Below, in pieces: positions 18,371-28,492 of a DNA stretch of 64,000 nt (within the stretch, counting starts at the first letter, position 1; each line of letters starts with the position of its first letter). The position numbers were made by a program, and so were the translations under genes. Source of the stretch: Paracoccaceae bacterium (lineage in GTDB: Bacteria; Pseudomonadota; Alphaproteobacteria; Rhodobacterales; Rhodobacteraceae); contig CANHLE010000007.1 of assembly GCA_947461435.1 (NCBI GenBank), positions 1-64,000 of the forward strand. Reading direction: 5' to 3'. The notes beneath the pieces are model-generated. The model made no database searches. It saw nothing but the letters and a program-made list of their open reading frames with translations, and was not told the origin of the DNA.

Positions 18371-20263
18371 ATGCGCACCTATTCATCCGTTCCGTTTTCG
18401 CAGGTCAAGGTTGATGGTGTGTTTTGGCGGGAGCGGCTGGACACGGTTCTGAGCCGGACCATTCCCAGCCAATATGCCCAGATGGTGAAGCATAACATGC
18501 TGCGGTCGCTGAAGCTGCTGAAGCCGACACCGCCGACCACGATCAAGCCGCATGCCAATGGTTTTACGACCGAGATTTTCTGGGACAGTGACATTGGCAA
18601 ATGGGTGGAAGCGGCCAGTTATGCCTTGGCCCATCGGCGCGATGCGGTGATCGAGGCGCAGATCGAAGAGATCGTGGATGATCTGGAAAAGGCGCAGGCG
18701 GCCGATGGGTATTTGAACCTGTGGTATCTGGCACGCGAGCCGCAGAACCGGTGGACCAACCTGCGCGATAATCATGAATTGTACAATTGCGGACATCTTC
18801 TGGAAGGGGCGGTGGCCTATTTTCACACAACCGGACGCGCGCGAATGATGGCGGTGATGGAGCGCTATGTTGATCATATCGCGGCGACCTTTGGCCGGGG
18901 GCCGGGGCAAAGGCGCGGCTATCCAGGGCATCAGGAATTGGAATTGGCTTTGGTGAAGGCCTATCACGCGACGGGAAAGACCAAGTTTCTGGATCTGGCG
19001 CGGTATTTCATCGACGAGCGGGGAAGTCAGCCGCATTATTTTGACATCGAGCGCGATGCCCGCGGCGAGGCGCCGGGCACCTATGGGCAGGGCACCTATG
19101 AATACGGGCAGGCGCATCTGCCCGTGCGGGAGCAGACCAAGGTGGTCGGCCATGCCGTGCGGGCGATGTACATGTACACCGCCATGGCCGATCTGGCGGC
19201 GGAAGATGATGATGCCGGGCTGAAACGGGCCTGCGAGGTTTTGTGGCGCGATGTCACGCAGACGCGGATGTATGTGACGGGGGGTTTTGGACCATCGGCC
19301 AGCAACGAGGGGTTCACGACCGATTACGCGCTGCCCAACGACACGGCCTATGCCGAAACCTGTGCCAGTGTGGCGATGGTGTTCTGGGCGGCGCGGATGT
19401 TGAATCTGGATCTGGATGGGCAATATGCCGACATGTTGGAGCTGGCGCTTTACAACAACGCGCTGGCGGGTTTGTCGCAAGATGGCACGCAGTATTTCTA
19501 TGATAACAAGCTGGACAGCGATGGCAGCCATCGGCGGTGGGATTGGCATCCTTGCCCGTGCTGCACGATGAATGTGGCGCGGCTTGTTGCGTCGGTCGGG
19601 GGATATGTCTTTGGGTTGGCCGACAGCGAGGTGGCGGTGCATCTTTATGGCGGGGCCGAGGCGCGTTTGCCGGTTTCAGGCGGGTTCGTGACGATCACCG
19701 AGACGTCAAACTATCCTTGGGATGGGGCGATTCGTGTTGCGGTCGAACCAGAGGGGGCCAGCGCGTTTACCCTGTCGCTGCGCGTGCCGGGGTGGTGCGA
19801 CGGGGCGCGGCTGGCAGTGAATGGCCAGCCTGTGCCGCTGACGGCCGAGCGCGGCTATGCCCGGATCACGCGCGTTTGGGCCAAGGGGGATGTGGTGGAC
19901 CTGATGCTGCCGATGGACGTGCGGCGCAGCTATGCCCATCCCATGGTCAAGGCGGATGTGGGGCGGGTTGCGGTGCGGCGCGGGCCGTTGATCTATTGTT
20001 TTGAACAGCTGGACCAGACGGCCCCCCTTGCGCAAACCCGTCTGCCGCGGGACGCAAGCCTGCAGGCGCGGTTCCGCGATGACCTTTTGGGCGGGATCGT
20101 GGTTGTCGAGGCGCAGGGCGCCGCGGTTCAGCCGCAGGATTGGGCGCACGCTCTGTACCGCGAGGTGCCCCCTGTGGAACAGGCGGCAGAGTTGACCGGC
20201 GTGCCCTATTACATTTGGTGCAACCGCGGGCCAAACCCGATGCAGGTTTGGCTGCGGGAATGA
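18371..20263 (+). CDS. GH127 beta-L-arabinofuranosidase
   Basis: Family 127 enzymes release beta-L-arabinofuranose from plant glycoproteins and oligosaccharides by a cysteine-based retaining mechanism. The 630-aa product aligns by motif with HypBA1. AETCAS supplies the zinc-binding Glu329 and Cys331. HPCPCCTMNVARL supplies Cys397 and Cys398, one of which is the nucleophile and the other a zinc ligand (HypBA1 Glu338, Cys340, Cys417, Cys418). The (alpha/alpha)6 core is followed by beta domains. No signal peptide is present, so it should act on imported substrate. The ATG at 18371 follows GGGAGG. It converges with the epimerase gene with no spacer. Confidence 0.9.
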   Translation: MRTYSSVPFSQVKVDGVFWRERLDTVLSRTIPSQYAQMVKHNMLRSLKLLKPTPPTTIKPHANGFTTEIFWDSDIGKWVEAASYALAHRRDAVIEAQIEEIVDDLEKAQAADGYLNLWYLAREPQNRWTNLRDNHELYNCGHLLEGAVAYFHTTGRARMMAVMERYVDHIAATFGRGPGQRRGYPGHQELELALVKAYHATGKTKFLDLARYFIDERGSQPHYFDIERDARGEAPGTYGQGTYEYGQAHLPVREQTKVVGHAVRAMYMYTAMADLAAEDDDAGLKRACEVLWRDVTQTRMYVTGGFGPSASNEGFTTDYALPNDTAYAETCASVAMVFWAARMLNLDLDGQYADMLELALYNNALAGLSQDGTQYFYDNKLDSDGSHRRWDWHPCPCCTMNVARLVASVGGYVFGLADSEVAVHLYGGAEARLPVSGGFVTITETSNYPWDGAIRVAVEPEGASAFTLSLRVPGWCDGARLAVNGQPVPLTAERGYARITRVWAKGDVVDLMLPMDVRRSYAHPMVKADVGRVAVRRGPLIYCFEQLDQTAPLAQTRLPRDASLQARFRDDLLGGIVVVEAQGAAVQPQDWAHALYREVPPVEQAAELTGVPYYIWCNRGPNPMQVWLRE

Positions 20264-21292
20264 TCAGACCCCGAAGGTGAAGGCCATCCGGTGCGCATAG
20301 GTTTGCCCGGGGTCAAGCCGCGCCGCGGGGAAGTGCGGGTGGTTCGGACTGCCGGGAAAAACCTGTGTTTCCAAGGTCAGGCCCGCAAAGCGGTGATAGG
20401 CCCGCCCTTCCTTGCCGGGAAAGGCGCGGTGCATCTGGCCGCTGGCATAGATCTGCACCCCCGGCTGATTGGTGCGCAGCGTGAGGCTGCGGCCCGAGGC
20501 GGGATCTTTCAGCCGGGCGCAGGGGCGAAGGCCATCACCATCCAGCGGATCGCTGAGGCACCAGTTGTGATCGTAGGAGCCCGCCAGAGCCGGATCTTGG
20601 CCCATGGCCGCTGACAGGGTTCGGTCGGTGCGAAAATCAAACGGGGTTTCGGCGACCGACAGGATTTCGCCCGTTGTCAGAAGACCCGGACCCACGGGCG
20701 TATAGTGGCCCGCCGAGACCTGCAGATGATGCCCCAAAACCGACCCTGCCCCATGACCCGCCAAGTTGAAATAGGCGTGGTTGACCATGTTGATCACCGT
20801 TGGGCGGGTGGTGGTGGCTGACATGTCGATGGTCAGGGTGCCCGTGTCGGTAAAGCGGTAGGTCGTCGTCATGGCGCAGAGGCCGGGATAGCCCATGTCG
20901 CGATCGGCCGAGGTGGCTGTCAGCGTGATGTGGGCGGGGCCCAGATCGGCGATCTGCCAGTGCATTTTGTCAAAACCGGCATGGCCGCCATGCAGATGGT
21001 TGCTGCCTTCGTTCTGATCCAGTTGAAAATCGGCCCCATCCAGCACGAATTGCCCGCCCGCAATGCGGTTGGCATAGCGCCCGCAGGTCGCGCCGAAATA
21101 GGTGGGGTGATCCAGATAGTCCTGTGCCGTGTCATGGCCCAGAACGATATCGGCCAATGTCCCTGCCGGGTCTGGGACCCAAAGCTGCACAAGGCGCGCG
21201 CCAAAGGGGGTGATGGCCGCCCGCAGGCCCTTTGGCCCGCGGATGGTGTGCAGCGAGACCGGGGCGCCGTTGGCCGACCCGAAAGGTATCAT
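20264..21292 (-). CDS. Aldose 1-epimerase
   Basis: It interconverts alpha and beta anomers of aldoses such as galactose or arabinose. The 342-aa cytoplasmic protein shows the GalM blocks FGATCGRYANRIAGGQF, NHLHGGHAGFDK, the catalytic histidine in MVNHAYFNLAGHG, and LTLRTNQPGVQIY. It overlaps the transporter ATPase gene by ATGA and so is the last gene of the sugar transport operon. The context suggests it handles the anomer released by the glycosidases. Confidence 0.93.
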   Translation of the reverse strand: MIPFGSANGAPVSLHTIRGPKGLRAAITPFGARLVQLWVPDPAGTLADIVLGHDTAQDYLDHPTYFGATCGRYANRIAGGQFVLDGADFQLDQNEGSNHLHGGHAGFDKMHWQIADLGPAHITLTATSADRDMGYPGLCAMTTTYRFTDTGTLTIDMSATTTRPTVINMVNHAYFNLAGHGAGSVLGHHLQVSAGHYTPVGPGLLTTGEILSVAETPFDFRTDRTLSAAMGQDPALAGSYDHNWCLSDPLDGDGLRPCARLKDPASGRSLTLRTNQPGVQIYASGQMHRAFPGKEGRAYHRFAGLTLETQVFPGSPNHPHFPAARLDPGQTYAHRMAFTFGV

Positions 21293-22374
21293 CCGGCCTT
21301 GGCCCAGGCCTTGCCCGAGGCGTCAAACACATGGCCCTTGGCAGGATCAAATTCCAGCCCGACGTTTTGCCCCGGCGCAAGATTTTGCGCGCTGCCCGTT
21401 TCGACGGTGATCGTGCCGTAGGCGGTATCGATATAGGCATAGGTGGTGTTGCCCAGATATTCGACCACGGTGGAACGGCCGTCGATGTGGCCCGCCCCCG
21501 GAGAGGTGAGCGTGATATCTTCGGGGCGGATGCCGAAATCTATGCTTTGCGTGCCCACCACGTCGCCTGCGGCGCGCGCGGGCAGGGTCAAGGTTGACGT
21601 TCCGATGGTTAGCGTCAGGCCGCCTGCCCCGCCGCTGGCCTGCGCCGGCAAAAAGTTCATCGCCGGAGAGCCGATGAAGCCGGCCACGAAGCGATTAGAG
21701 GGGGTGTTGTACAGTTCCCACGGACTGCCGACCTGACTGATCGCGCCCTTGTCAAGCACGACGATCTTGTCGGCCAGGGTCATCGCCTCGACCTGATCAT
21801 GGGTGACGTAGATCATCGTGGTCTTCAGATCATTGTGCAGTTTGGCCAGTTCAAGGCGCATCTGAACGCGCAGAAGCGCATCGAGGTTTGACAGGGGTTC
21901 GTCGAACAAGAACACCTCTGGGTCGCGGACCAAGGCGCGGCCGATGGCGACGCGCTGACGCTGACCACCCGACAGCTGCGCAGGGCGGCGATCCATCAAC
22001 GCTTCGAGTTGCAGCATCTTGCCGACACGGTCCGATTTTTCGGCCTGTTCGGCCTTGGATGCCCCGGCGAGTGACAAGGAGAAGGCCACGTTCTGCCGCA
22101 CGGTCAGATGGGGGTAGAGCGCGTAGTTTTGAAAGACCATCGCCACCTTGCGCTTTGCCGGTTCTTCAAAGGTGATATCGCGGCTTCCGATATGGACGGT
22201 GCCGCCCGATACCTCTTCAAGGCCGGCAATCATGCGCAGCAGGGTGGATTTGCCACAGCCTGACGGGCCCAGAAGGGCGCAGAAGCTGCCATCGTCGACC
22301 GACAGGTTCAGCCCGCCGATCACCTGAACCGCGCCGAAAGATTTAGAGATGTTTTGGAGATTTACGGATGACAT
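21289..22374 (-). CDS. Sugar ABC transporter ATP-binding protein (MalK/UgpC type)
   Basis: This 361-aa ATPase energises the importer encoded just upstream. It has Walker A GPSGCGKST, the Q-loop MVFQNYALYPHLTV, the signature LSGGQRQRVAIGRALVR, Walker B VFLFDEPLSNLDA, the switch in IYVTHDQVEAMTLAD, and a C-terminal MOP/OB domain (IDFGIRPEDITL). The chosen ATG is at 22374, 14 bases after the permease stop; the longer open frame overlaps the permease gene and is not coding. Confidence 0.95.
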   Translation of the reverse strand: MSSVNLQNISKSFGAVQVIGGLNLSVDDGSFCALLGPSGCGKSTLLRMIAGLEEVSGGTVHIGSRDITFEEPAKRKVAMVFQNYALYPHLTVRQNVAFSLSLAGASKAEQAEKSDRVGKMLQLEALMDRRPAQLSGGQRQRVAIGRALVRDPEVFLFDEPLSNLDALLRVQMRLELAKLHNDLKTTMIYVTHDQVEAMTLADKIVVLDKGAISQVGSPWELYNTPSNRFVAGFIGSPAMNFLPAQASGGAGGLTLTIGTSTLTLPARAAGDVVGTQSIDFGIRPEDITLTSPGAGHIDGRSTVVEYLGNTTYAYIDTAYGTITVETGSAQNLAPGQNVGLEFDPAKGHVFDASGKAWAKAG

Positions 22375-22388
22375 GTTCGATCCTTGGA

Positions 22389-23240
22389 CTAGCCTTTGAT
22401 GCCGGCTGACAGGGTGATCGCCTGCGTGACGCGGCGCTGGAACAGAAGATAGGCCAAGGCCACGGGAAGGCCCGCCATGACCGCCCCCGCAAGGACACGC
22501 GCATAGGCGACGCCATAGGCATCTTGGACCTGCGAAATTCCGACGGTGACGGTCATCATCTCTTCGGTGCTGACGGCAAGGAAGGGCCACAGGAAGGCAT
22601 TCCATGCGCCGATGAAGGTGATGATGGACAGGGCCGCCGTGACGCCCCAGTTCATGGGGATGAAGACGCGAAACAGCAATTGGAATTCGGTCGCGCCGTC
22701 CATCAGGGCCGCTTCGCGATATTCGCGCGGCAGGCCGTCAAAGAATTGCTTGTAGACGATGACCGTGACCGGCGACAAAAGCATGGGCAGGATGATGCCG
22801 ATGTAGTTGTTGAGCAAATCAACGTGGGCCATGATGACGTAGTGGTTCACGATCAGCGCCTGAACCGGCACCATGAAAGAGGCCAGAATGGTCCACCACA
22901 GGGCGGTGCGGCCGGGAAAGCGCAGCTGCGAGATGGCATAACCGCAGCAGGCCGCCATGAAAACGGTCAAGAAGGTGATCAAGACCGAGGTGATGGTGGA
23001 ATTGAGATACCAGCGCCCGATATTTGAATTCTCGATGACGTAGATGAAGCTGGACAGGGTGGGATTTGCCGGCCAAAGCGCGAAGCCGGCCGAAACCGCC
23101 TCGTCATCGGTGCGCAGAGAGGTGACCATGGCCCAGTAGATCGGGAAGAACCAGATGGCCGCGCAGATCAGCGTCAGAAGTGTCAAAAGCGCTGCGCCAA
23201 GATTGAATTTTCGGCGGGAGGCTGTGGGTGTAGCTGTCAT
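22389..23240 (-). CDS. Carbohydrate ABC transporter permease, MalG type
   Basis: This 283-aa inner-membrane subunit has about six helices. The EAA loop (GLPREYREAALMDGATEFQL) contacts the ATPase, and the N-terminal helix is followed by the conserved FPIYWAMVTSLRTDDE. It overlaps the preceding permease gene by four bases. Its partners are the MalF-type permease, the binding protein and the MalK-type ATPase. Confidence 0.94.
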   Translation of the reverse strand: MTATPTASRRKFNLGAALLTLLTLICAAIWFFPIYWAMVTSLRTDDEAVSAGFALWPANPTLSSFIYVIENSNIGRWYLNSTITSVLITFLTVFMAACCGYAISQLRFPGRTALWWTILASFMVPVQALIVNHYVIMAHVDLLNNYIGIILPMLLSPVTVIVYKQFFDGLPREYREAALMDGATEFQLLFRVFIPMNWGVTAALSIITFIGAWNAFLWPFLAVSTEEMMTVTVGISQVQDAYGVAYARVLAGAVMAGLPVALAYLLFQRRVTQAITLSAGIKG

Positions 23241-24112
23241 TTCGGCCCCCGGATGCGCAGGATTTGGTATTGAAAGACCGAAAAGGCCACGACGATGACA
23301 AACAAGGCCACCGCAATCGCGGCCGCATATCCGCCGTCATTTTTCACAAAGGCCTGTTCAAAGATGTACTGCACCAGAACCATGGTGGATTGGGTGCGCC
23401 CGCCGCTGGCGAACAGATAGACCTGATCAAAGATCTTGAGCTGCAAGATCAGCTGGATCGTCAGGCAAAGGACAGTGATCGGCCAAAGCAGCGGCCAAGT
23501 GATGCGCGCAAACTTTTGCCACCGCGTGGCGCCATCAAGCGAGGCCGCCTCGTACAATTCCTTGGGAATGTTGCGCAGACCGGCGAGGAACAAAAGGATG
23601 GAAAAACCGTTGGTCCACCAGATCGTCAACAGGGCGATCATCGGCATGAAGAATGGCAAGTTGCGCCACACGTTGACCGTTTGTCCGTACAGCGGTTCCA
23701 AGATGGCCTGCATGATGCCAAACTGGATGTCGAACATCCACTGCCACAGCAGATAGACCACCGTGACCGGCAGGACGAAAGGCAAGAAGAACGCAGAGAG
23801 GATCAGACTTTGCAGCCAACCCTTCAGGCGGCTGACCATAAGCGCGATCCCCAAGGCGGCGGCGGTGCCGGGAACCACGGTCAGCAGCACGAAATAGGCG
23901 GTGTTCCAGATCGCCTTTCCGAAAGTCTTGTCATGGATCAGCCGGTCGTAGTTTTCGAGGCCGATGTAGTTGCCATCTCCGATCAAGGGGGCGTCGGTGA
24001 GCGACAGTTGGATCATCTGGACCGTGGGCCACAGGAACATCCAGCCGTAGATCGCCACGAAAGGGGCGACCAGAACCGCCGCAACAAAGGTTTGGTTTCG
24101 AGCGTTGTTCAT
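23237..24112 (-). CDS. Carbohydrate ABC transporter permease, MalF type
   Basis: This 291-aa inner-membrane subunit has six predicted helices. It carries the EAA loop NIPKELYEAASLDGATRWQK and WWTNGFSILLFLAGL before it. It pairs with the MalG-type permease downstream. A hairpin lies between this gene and the binding-protein gene upstream. Confidence 0.94.
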   Translation of the reverse strand: MNNARNQTFVAAVLVAPFVAIYGWMFLWPTVQMIQLSLTDAPLIGDGNYIGLENYDRLIHDKTFGKAIWNTAYFVLLTVVPGTAAALGIALMVSRLKGWLQSLILSAFFLPFVLPVTVVYLLWQWMFDIQFGIMQAILEPLYGQTVNVWRNLPFFMPMIALLTIWWTNGFSILLFLAGLRNIPKELYEAASLDGATRWQKFARITWPLLWPITVLCLTIQLILQLKIFDQVYLFASGGRTQSTMVLVQYIFEQAFVKNDGGYAAAIAVALFVIVVAFSVFQYQILRIRGPK

Positions 24113-24140
24113 GAGGGGATTTGATCCTTGATGGCAAAGA

Positions 24141-24165
24141 CCGGCCCGCCTTTCTGGCGGACCGG
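24141..24165 (-). terminator. Hairpin between binding-protein and permease genes
   Basis: Ten-base arms (24141-24150, 24156-24165; CCGGTCCGCC and GGCGGGCCGG on the minus strand, one G-T pair) form a stem with loop AGAAA. The T tract is poor, so it more likely stabilises the binding-protein mRNA or partly terminates than stops the operon. Confidence 0.6.
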
Positions 24166-24187
24166 ACGTTGTCAGGCCGTGCAGAAC

Positions 24188-25459
24188 TTATTGCAGGGCG
24201 TCGAGAGAGGCCTTCATTTCCGCCACGGCATCTTCGGGCGAAACTTCGCCGTTCATGGCCGCCGTAAACGCGTTGCCGGCTGCATCAAACAGAGGCGAGG
24301 CGACACCAGCGAAGACCGATTTCGGATCGAATACCTGGTTGGCAGTCAGCGTGGCATAGGTTGCCTGTGGCTGCATGGCCTTGTATTCGGGCAATTCGGT
24401 GACCGCTTTGTTGGCCGGGATATGGCCGGCAGAAGCCCAGAACAACGAATGTTCGGACATCCACTTGATCACTTCCAGGACGGCGGCGTGCTTTTCCGGG
24501 GTGGCCGGTTTGCCAGCGTTGTTCGGGATCGCGAAAGAGTGGCTGTCTGCGTAGGTGCAAGGCTTGTCAAACATCACAGGAAGTTCGATGGCACCCCAGT
24601 TGAACAGCTTGCCGTTCTTTTCAAGGTCAACCATCGTGGGCACTTCCCACACACCGTTGATCATGAAGGCAGATTCGCCCGAGGTGAACAGTGCCACCGC
24701 AGCCGGATATTCGGTGTAGCCCGGAGCCTGACCATTGGCGACCCAATCGGCGATCACCTTGACCGAATTGGCCAGTTTTGCCGCGTTGTCATCAACCAGC
24801 CATGCGCCGTCAGACCCGATGGAACCGTTTTGCTGGCACAGGTAGGAATAGATCGTGCGGAAGGCAAAACCACCGTCTGCCGTGGTGATGGCCATGCCCC
24901 ACTTGGTGCCGCCCTCTTGCAGTTTGGTCATGGCGGCGCTGAAGTTTTCGACGCCGTTCAAACCGCTGGGCAAACCATCGGCGCCCAGAAGGCCGGCCGC
25001 TTCAAGCTTATCCTTGTTGTAGTACAGAACGATCGGGTGCGTATCGAACGGCACGGCGTATTGCTTGCCGTCGACTTTCACAGCCTCAAAAGTTTCGGCA
25101 GCAAAGGTTTCTGGCGTCAGGCCCATGACGGCCATGTCATCAGGCGTGATTTCGGACAGCGATCCCTGGCTGACGGCCAGTGGAATGCGCGAGGCGTGAT
25201 AGGTCATCACATCGGGGCCTTCGCCCACAGCGGCCGAGGTTTGCACCTTTGTGTAGAACGGCACGCCCCAATCCAAGGTTGTGGCCTGAATTTCGATGCT
25301 GTCGGCGTGTTCGGCGTTGAACTCCTCCAGCAGGGTTTTCATGCGGGCGCCATCGCCGCCACCCAGAAAGTCCCACCAGACCACGGTTTCCTTGGCCTGA
25401 GCTGCCGAGGCAGCCAGAAGGGCCATCAAACCGGCGGCCCCCAATAGTTTTTTCATCAT
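24188..25459 (-). CDS. Sugar ABC transporter substrate-binding protein
   Basis: This periplasmic family-1 receptor of 423 aa has a signal peptide MMKKLLGAAGLMALLAASAAQA. The mature part opens ETVVWWDFLGGGDGARMK, and the motif ALFTSGESAFMINGVWEVP is typical of oligosaccharide and glycerol-phosphate receptors. The start has GGAGG seven bases upstream. Ligand identity cannot be read from sequence; flanking GH127, GH51 and GH2 genes suggest arabinose-containing oligosaccharides. It is the first gene of the importer operon after a long 5' leader. Confidence 0.92.
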   Translation of the reverse strand: MMKKLLGAAGLMALLAASAAQAKETVVWWDFLGGGDGARMKTLLEEFNAEHADSIEIQATTLDWGVPFYTKVQTSAAVGEGPDVMTYHASRIPLAVSQGSLSEITPDDMAVMGLTPETFAAETFEAVKVDGKQYAVPFDTHPIVLYYNKDKLEAAGLLGADGLPSGLNGVENFSAAMTKLQEGGTKWGMAITTADGGFAFRTIYSYLCQQNGSIGSDGAWLVDDNAAKLANSVKVIADWVANGQAPGYTEYPAAVALFTSGESAFMINGVWEVPTMVDLEKNGKLFNWGAIELPVMFDKPCTYADSHSFAIPNNAGKPATPEKHAAVLEVIKWMSEHSLFWASAGHIPANKAVTELPEYKAMQPQATYATLTANQVFDPKSVFAGVASPLFDAAGNAFTAAMNGEVSPEDAVAEMKASLDALQ

Positions 25460-25614
25460 GTCAAATCCTCCCTGCGTTATGGGGCTTGAAGCCCCCGCGC
25501 CACGTGATCCTTCTGCGGTCCGCTGGCGCGTGCGGCCGATACGATCTGTCGCCAAAGTGCAGGCTCCTCCTCCTGCGCTGCCCAAGGGGCGGTTCGGCGT
25601 GATCGTCTGTGGTG

Positions 25615-25666
25615 GAGTATGAAGGCCCCTACGTTTGTGTCAACCACATTTTCCGATACATATCGG
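25615..25666 (-). promoter_or_regulatory. Promoter and operator of the sugar importer operon
   Basis: On the minus strand a consensus -35 TTGACA (25643-25638) is followed after 16 bases by CATACT (25621-25616), a near-consensus -10. The palindrome CCGATATGTATCGG (25666-25653) lies nine bases upstream of the -35. The mRNA leader would be about 150 nt and includes the small dyad GGGGCTTGAAGCCCC at 25481-25495 ahead of the ribosome site. Confidence 0.65.
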
Positions 25667-25682
25667 TCTGAACGATATCCTT

Positions 25683-28376
25683 TTATTCTGCGGTGTTGGC
25701 CAAAGCGAGCAACGCATGAAGAAGATGACAGGCAACCGGATCTGTTCCCGGTGCATCGCCGGTCAGACGGAAGGTGTTCGCCACAACCCGGCCCTGCCCG
25801 ACAGCACGTTCGGCAATGAAGGCGGCGGGTTTGTGCGCCCAGCCAACGACGGTGCCAGCGTGGACCGGGCCGCCAAACTCCCACGCCCGAAAACCGGTCA
25901 GGACATGATGAGGGATGACGCGGTCGAAAGACAGGTCGACAAGGGGGCCGCCGGGGATATCGGCAAAGGGGCCTGCGCGGCGGATCCAGGAAAAGCCGGC
26001 GATCCAATCTCCGCGCCACATCGTGCCGTGACGGGGATGCAAAATCATGTTGGGCAACTGCCCTTCGCGATTGCCCGGAAGGCCGGGTGTGGCATCCAGG
26101 ATGGAGATGAAGGGTTGTTCCCGTTTGGGGGCATCCGTTCTGATTTCCTGTTTACTTTCAGTATTTTCGCCCAAAAGCAGCAGATAGGTGGCGCCCGATT
26201 GCAGGCGCTGGATATCGGTGGGTGTCAGGGCCCGGGCCAAGATCACGTCGGCCGTTTCCAGACTGGTGAGCGTATAGCCAAGCGCCTGCGCATAGGCGGC
26301 AAGGGCGGGATCTTCTGCGCCGATCCGCGGGGTTTGAACCGCAGCGGGACGGGCATAGACCGACACGGACAGGGTGTTTCGCGCGATGATTGTGCCGGCA
26401 CTTTCAAGCGTCAGATCCACGGTCAGGATCTGCGACTTGCCTTGCGGAAGGCGCAGCGTCACGCGGCCCAGATCGGCGAGCGCGGCGGCATCTGTCGCCG
26501 GAACGGCGCAATCGCCATGGTTATCTGGCCCTGCGGTCCAGTGCAGCACACAAGGCCCGATGGCCCGCCCGCCGGTGGCCACGGCAAGATCAAAGCTGAA
26601 GCTGTCACCCGCGTATCCGGCGTAATGGGCGACCTTTGGGACGATGACCACATCGCTGTTGACGGTTGAGAACCGATCATGAAACACGCGGGGATTGCGG
26701 TTCATATCCAGAAGACCGTTAGACTCCCAGTGAACATCGGTAAATTCTGTGATGACATAGCCCTGAATTTGCGGCCAGGCCCGCATGACCTCGATCTCAT
26801 ATTTCAGGTTTTGAAACTGATACTCTTGCGCGGCGGTGATGAAATTATCGAAGCTGCCAAAGACGCTGGACAGTTGCAGGGTGGCAAAGCGGTCTTGGAT
26901 GCCATGCGGATAGGCCGCGCCATCGCCCCAGGTGCCGCCGGTGCCCATCCACCAGGGTTCTTGGCCGTTCAGGGTGACCTGCGCCGGATCCGGCAGGCCC
27001 CAGACACCGAATTCAGACACCACGAGCGGTTCATCGCCGCGCCGATGCGAATCGCCATGGGGTGAAAATGTCCAATCCGCGCCGGCGGCGAATTCTGCGG
27101 TCAATGCATCCCATTCCGCCCTGCGTTCGGGGACCGAGCGGTAATAGTGGAAGTCGTTTATATCAGTTTTCAGGTGGAAATTGCCGTGGCAGGGGGAATT
27201 GTCGCAGACCATACGCGAGGGATCGCGTTGTTTCAGCCAGTTGTATTCCTGAACAAGCCAAGCCCGATGCTGCGGGTCTTCGCACAGCCGGGTGCCCCAA
27301 TCTTCGTTGATCAAGGTCCAGATCACGATGCTGGGATGATTGCCGTCGCGGGCAAGGATGCCTTCCATCGTCTCGCGCATGCGGCGGGCCGAATCGGGCG
27401 TGAACTGACCGACATTGGGAATTTCCGTCCAGATCAACATGCCCAGCCGATCGGCCACTTCGTAATAGCGCGGATCGGGGATCTTGATGTGACAGCGCAG
27501 CAGATTGAGGCCCAGCGCCTTGGCCTTGTGCAACTGATCTTCCAGAAACGCCACGGACGGAGGGGTGCAGATCCCTTCTGGATAGTAATCCTGATCAAGG
27601 GCGCCACGCATGTAAAACGGGGCGCCGTTGAGATAAAAGCGGCCGTTCTGGCGGGTGAAAGAGCGAAACCCAAAGGGGTGAACGGTCCGCTCTTGCGGCA
27701 GATCCACGCGCAGGCTGTACAGGTTCGGCGCGTCCGGAGACCACAGATCGGGCTGATGCACGGTCACTGTGGTTTCGGTTTGACCCGCGGGCAAATGCGC
27801 CGTGGCAACGGGGGTGCCGCCGGGGGAAAGAACCGTCAACTCGGCGGGGGTGGGCAAGGAGAGCGAGAGCGAAACTGTCACTAATCCGCCGATTTGGGCG
27901 GTTATTGCACAGTGTGTCAGATGCGCTGCGGGCCGGATTTCAAGGTTGACCGACTGCCAGATACCGCCGATCGGGCCATACCAGCTTTGTTTTCCATGGG
28001 GGATTTCGGCGAAATTCGGGGTGCTGGCGCCGTCGGGCAGGTGACACTCGACGCGAAGAAGGTTGGTGTCTTGCAGCAGATCGGCCGGAATCGCGCAGAC
28101 GAAGGGCAAATAGCCGCCTTCGTGGGTGCCAATGATGTGCCCGTTCAGAAAAACCGTCGCCAGATAGCTTACCGCGCCAAACCGCAATTGGGCGATGTGG
28201 CCCGGCGGAACGGTGGGGTGCGCAAAGCTGCGTTCATAGGTGGCGTGGCCGGAACTTTGGCGAAGATCGGCAAATTGCGCCTGCCAAGGAAGGGGAACCT
28301 GCGCGTCGCGCCAAGGGCCATTTTGGTGCTGAAAGCGCCACTGTCCATCAAGGCTGATCTGGAAGGTCGGGGTCAT
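25683..28376 (-). CDS. Glycoside hydrolase family 2 protein
   Basis: The 897-aa protein has the GH2 order: an N-terminal jelly-roll sugar-binding domain (QISLDGQWRFQHQNGPW), an immunoglobulin-like domain, and a TIM barrel with acid/base Glu358 in TLINEDWG and nucleophile Glu455 in VVSEFGVWG. A long beta-rich C-terminal region follows. The family covers beta-galactosidases, glucuronidases, mannosidases and arabinopyranosidases; the specificity is not readable here. There is no signal peptide, so it is intracellular. The ATG at 28376 follows AGGAG; the longer frame upstream overlaps the shared promoter. It is transcribed toward the importer genes and diverges from the ArsR-like regulator. Confidence 0.88.
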   Translation of the reverse strand: MTPTFQISLDGQWRFQHQNGPWRDAQVPLPWQAQFADLRQSSGHATYERSFAHPTVPPGHIAQLRFGAVSYLATVFLNGHIIGTHEGGYLPFVCAIPADLLQDTNLLRVECHLPDGASTPNFAEIPHGKQSWYGPIGGIWQSVNLEIRPAAHLTHCAITAQIGGLVTVSLSLSLPTPAELTVLSPGGTPVATAHLPAGQTETTVTVHQPDLWSPDAPNLYSLRVDLPQERTVHPFGFRSFTRQNGRFYLNGAPFYMRGALDQDYYPEGICTPPSVAFLEDQLHKAKALGLNLLRCHIKIPDPRYYEVADRLGMLIWTEIPNVGQFTPDSARRMRETMEGILARDGNHPSIVIWTLINEDWGTRLCEDPQHRAWLVQEYNWLKQRDPSRMVCDNSPCHGNFHLKTDINDFHYYRSVPERRAEWDALTAEFAAGADWTFSPHGDSHRRGDEPLVVSEFGVWGLPDPAQVTLNGQEPWWMGTGGTWGDGAAYPHGIQDRFATLQLSSVFGSFDNFITAAQEYQFQNLKYEIEVMRAWPQIQGYVITEFTDVHWESNGLLDMNRNPRVFHDRFSTVNSDVVIVPKVAHYAGYAGDSFSFDLAVATGGRAIGPCVLHWTAGPDNHGDCAVPATDAAALADLGRVTLRLPQGKSQILTVDLTLESAGTIIARNTLSVSVYARPAAVQTPRIGAEDPALAAYAQALGYTLTSLETADVILARALTPTDIQRLQSGATYLLLLGENTESKQEIRTDAPKREQPFISILDATPGLPGNREGQLPNMILHPRHGTMWRGDWIAGFSWIRRAGPFADIPGGPLVDLSFDRVIPHHVLTGFRAWEFGGPVHAGTVVGWAHKPAAFIAERAVGQGRVVANTFRLTGDAPGTDPVACHLLHALLALANTAE

Positions 28377-28492
28377 GGGTGGCTCCTGTTGCCGAGGGAC
28401 CGTTGGGGCGCAAAGGGCCTGAACGGGGGCTGACGGGTGATTCTGTCGGGCCGAGACTACGACAGGCAGGGCGTTTGACCATACCGAAAAAC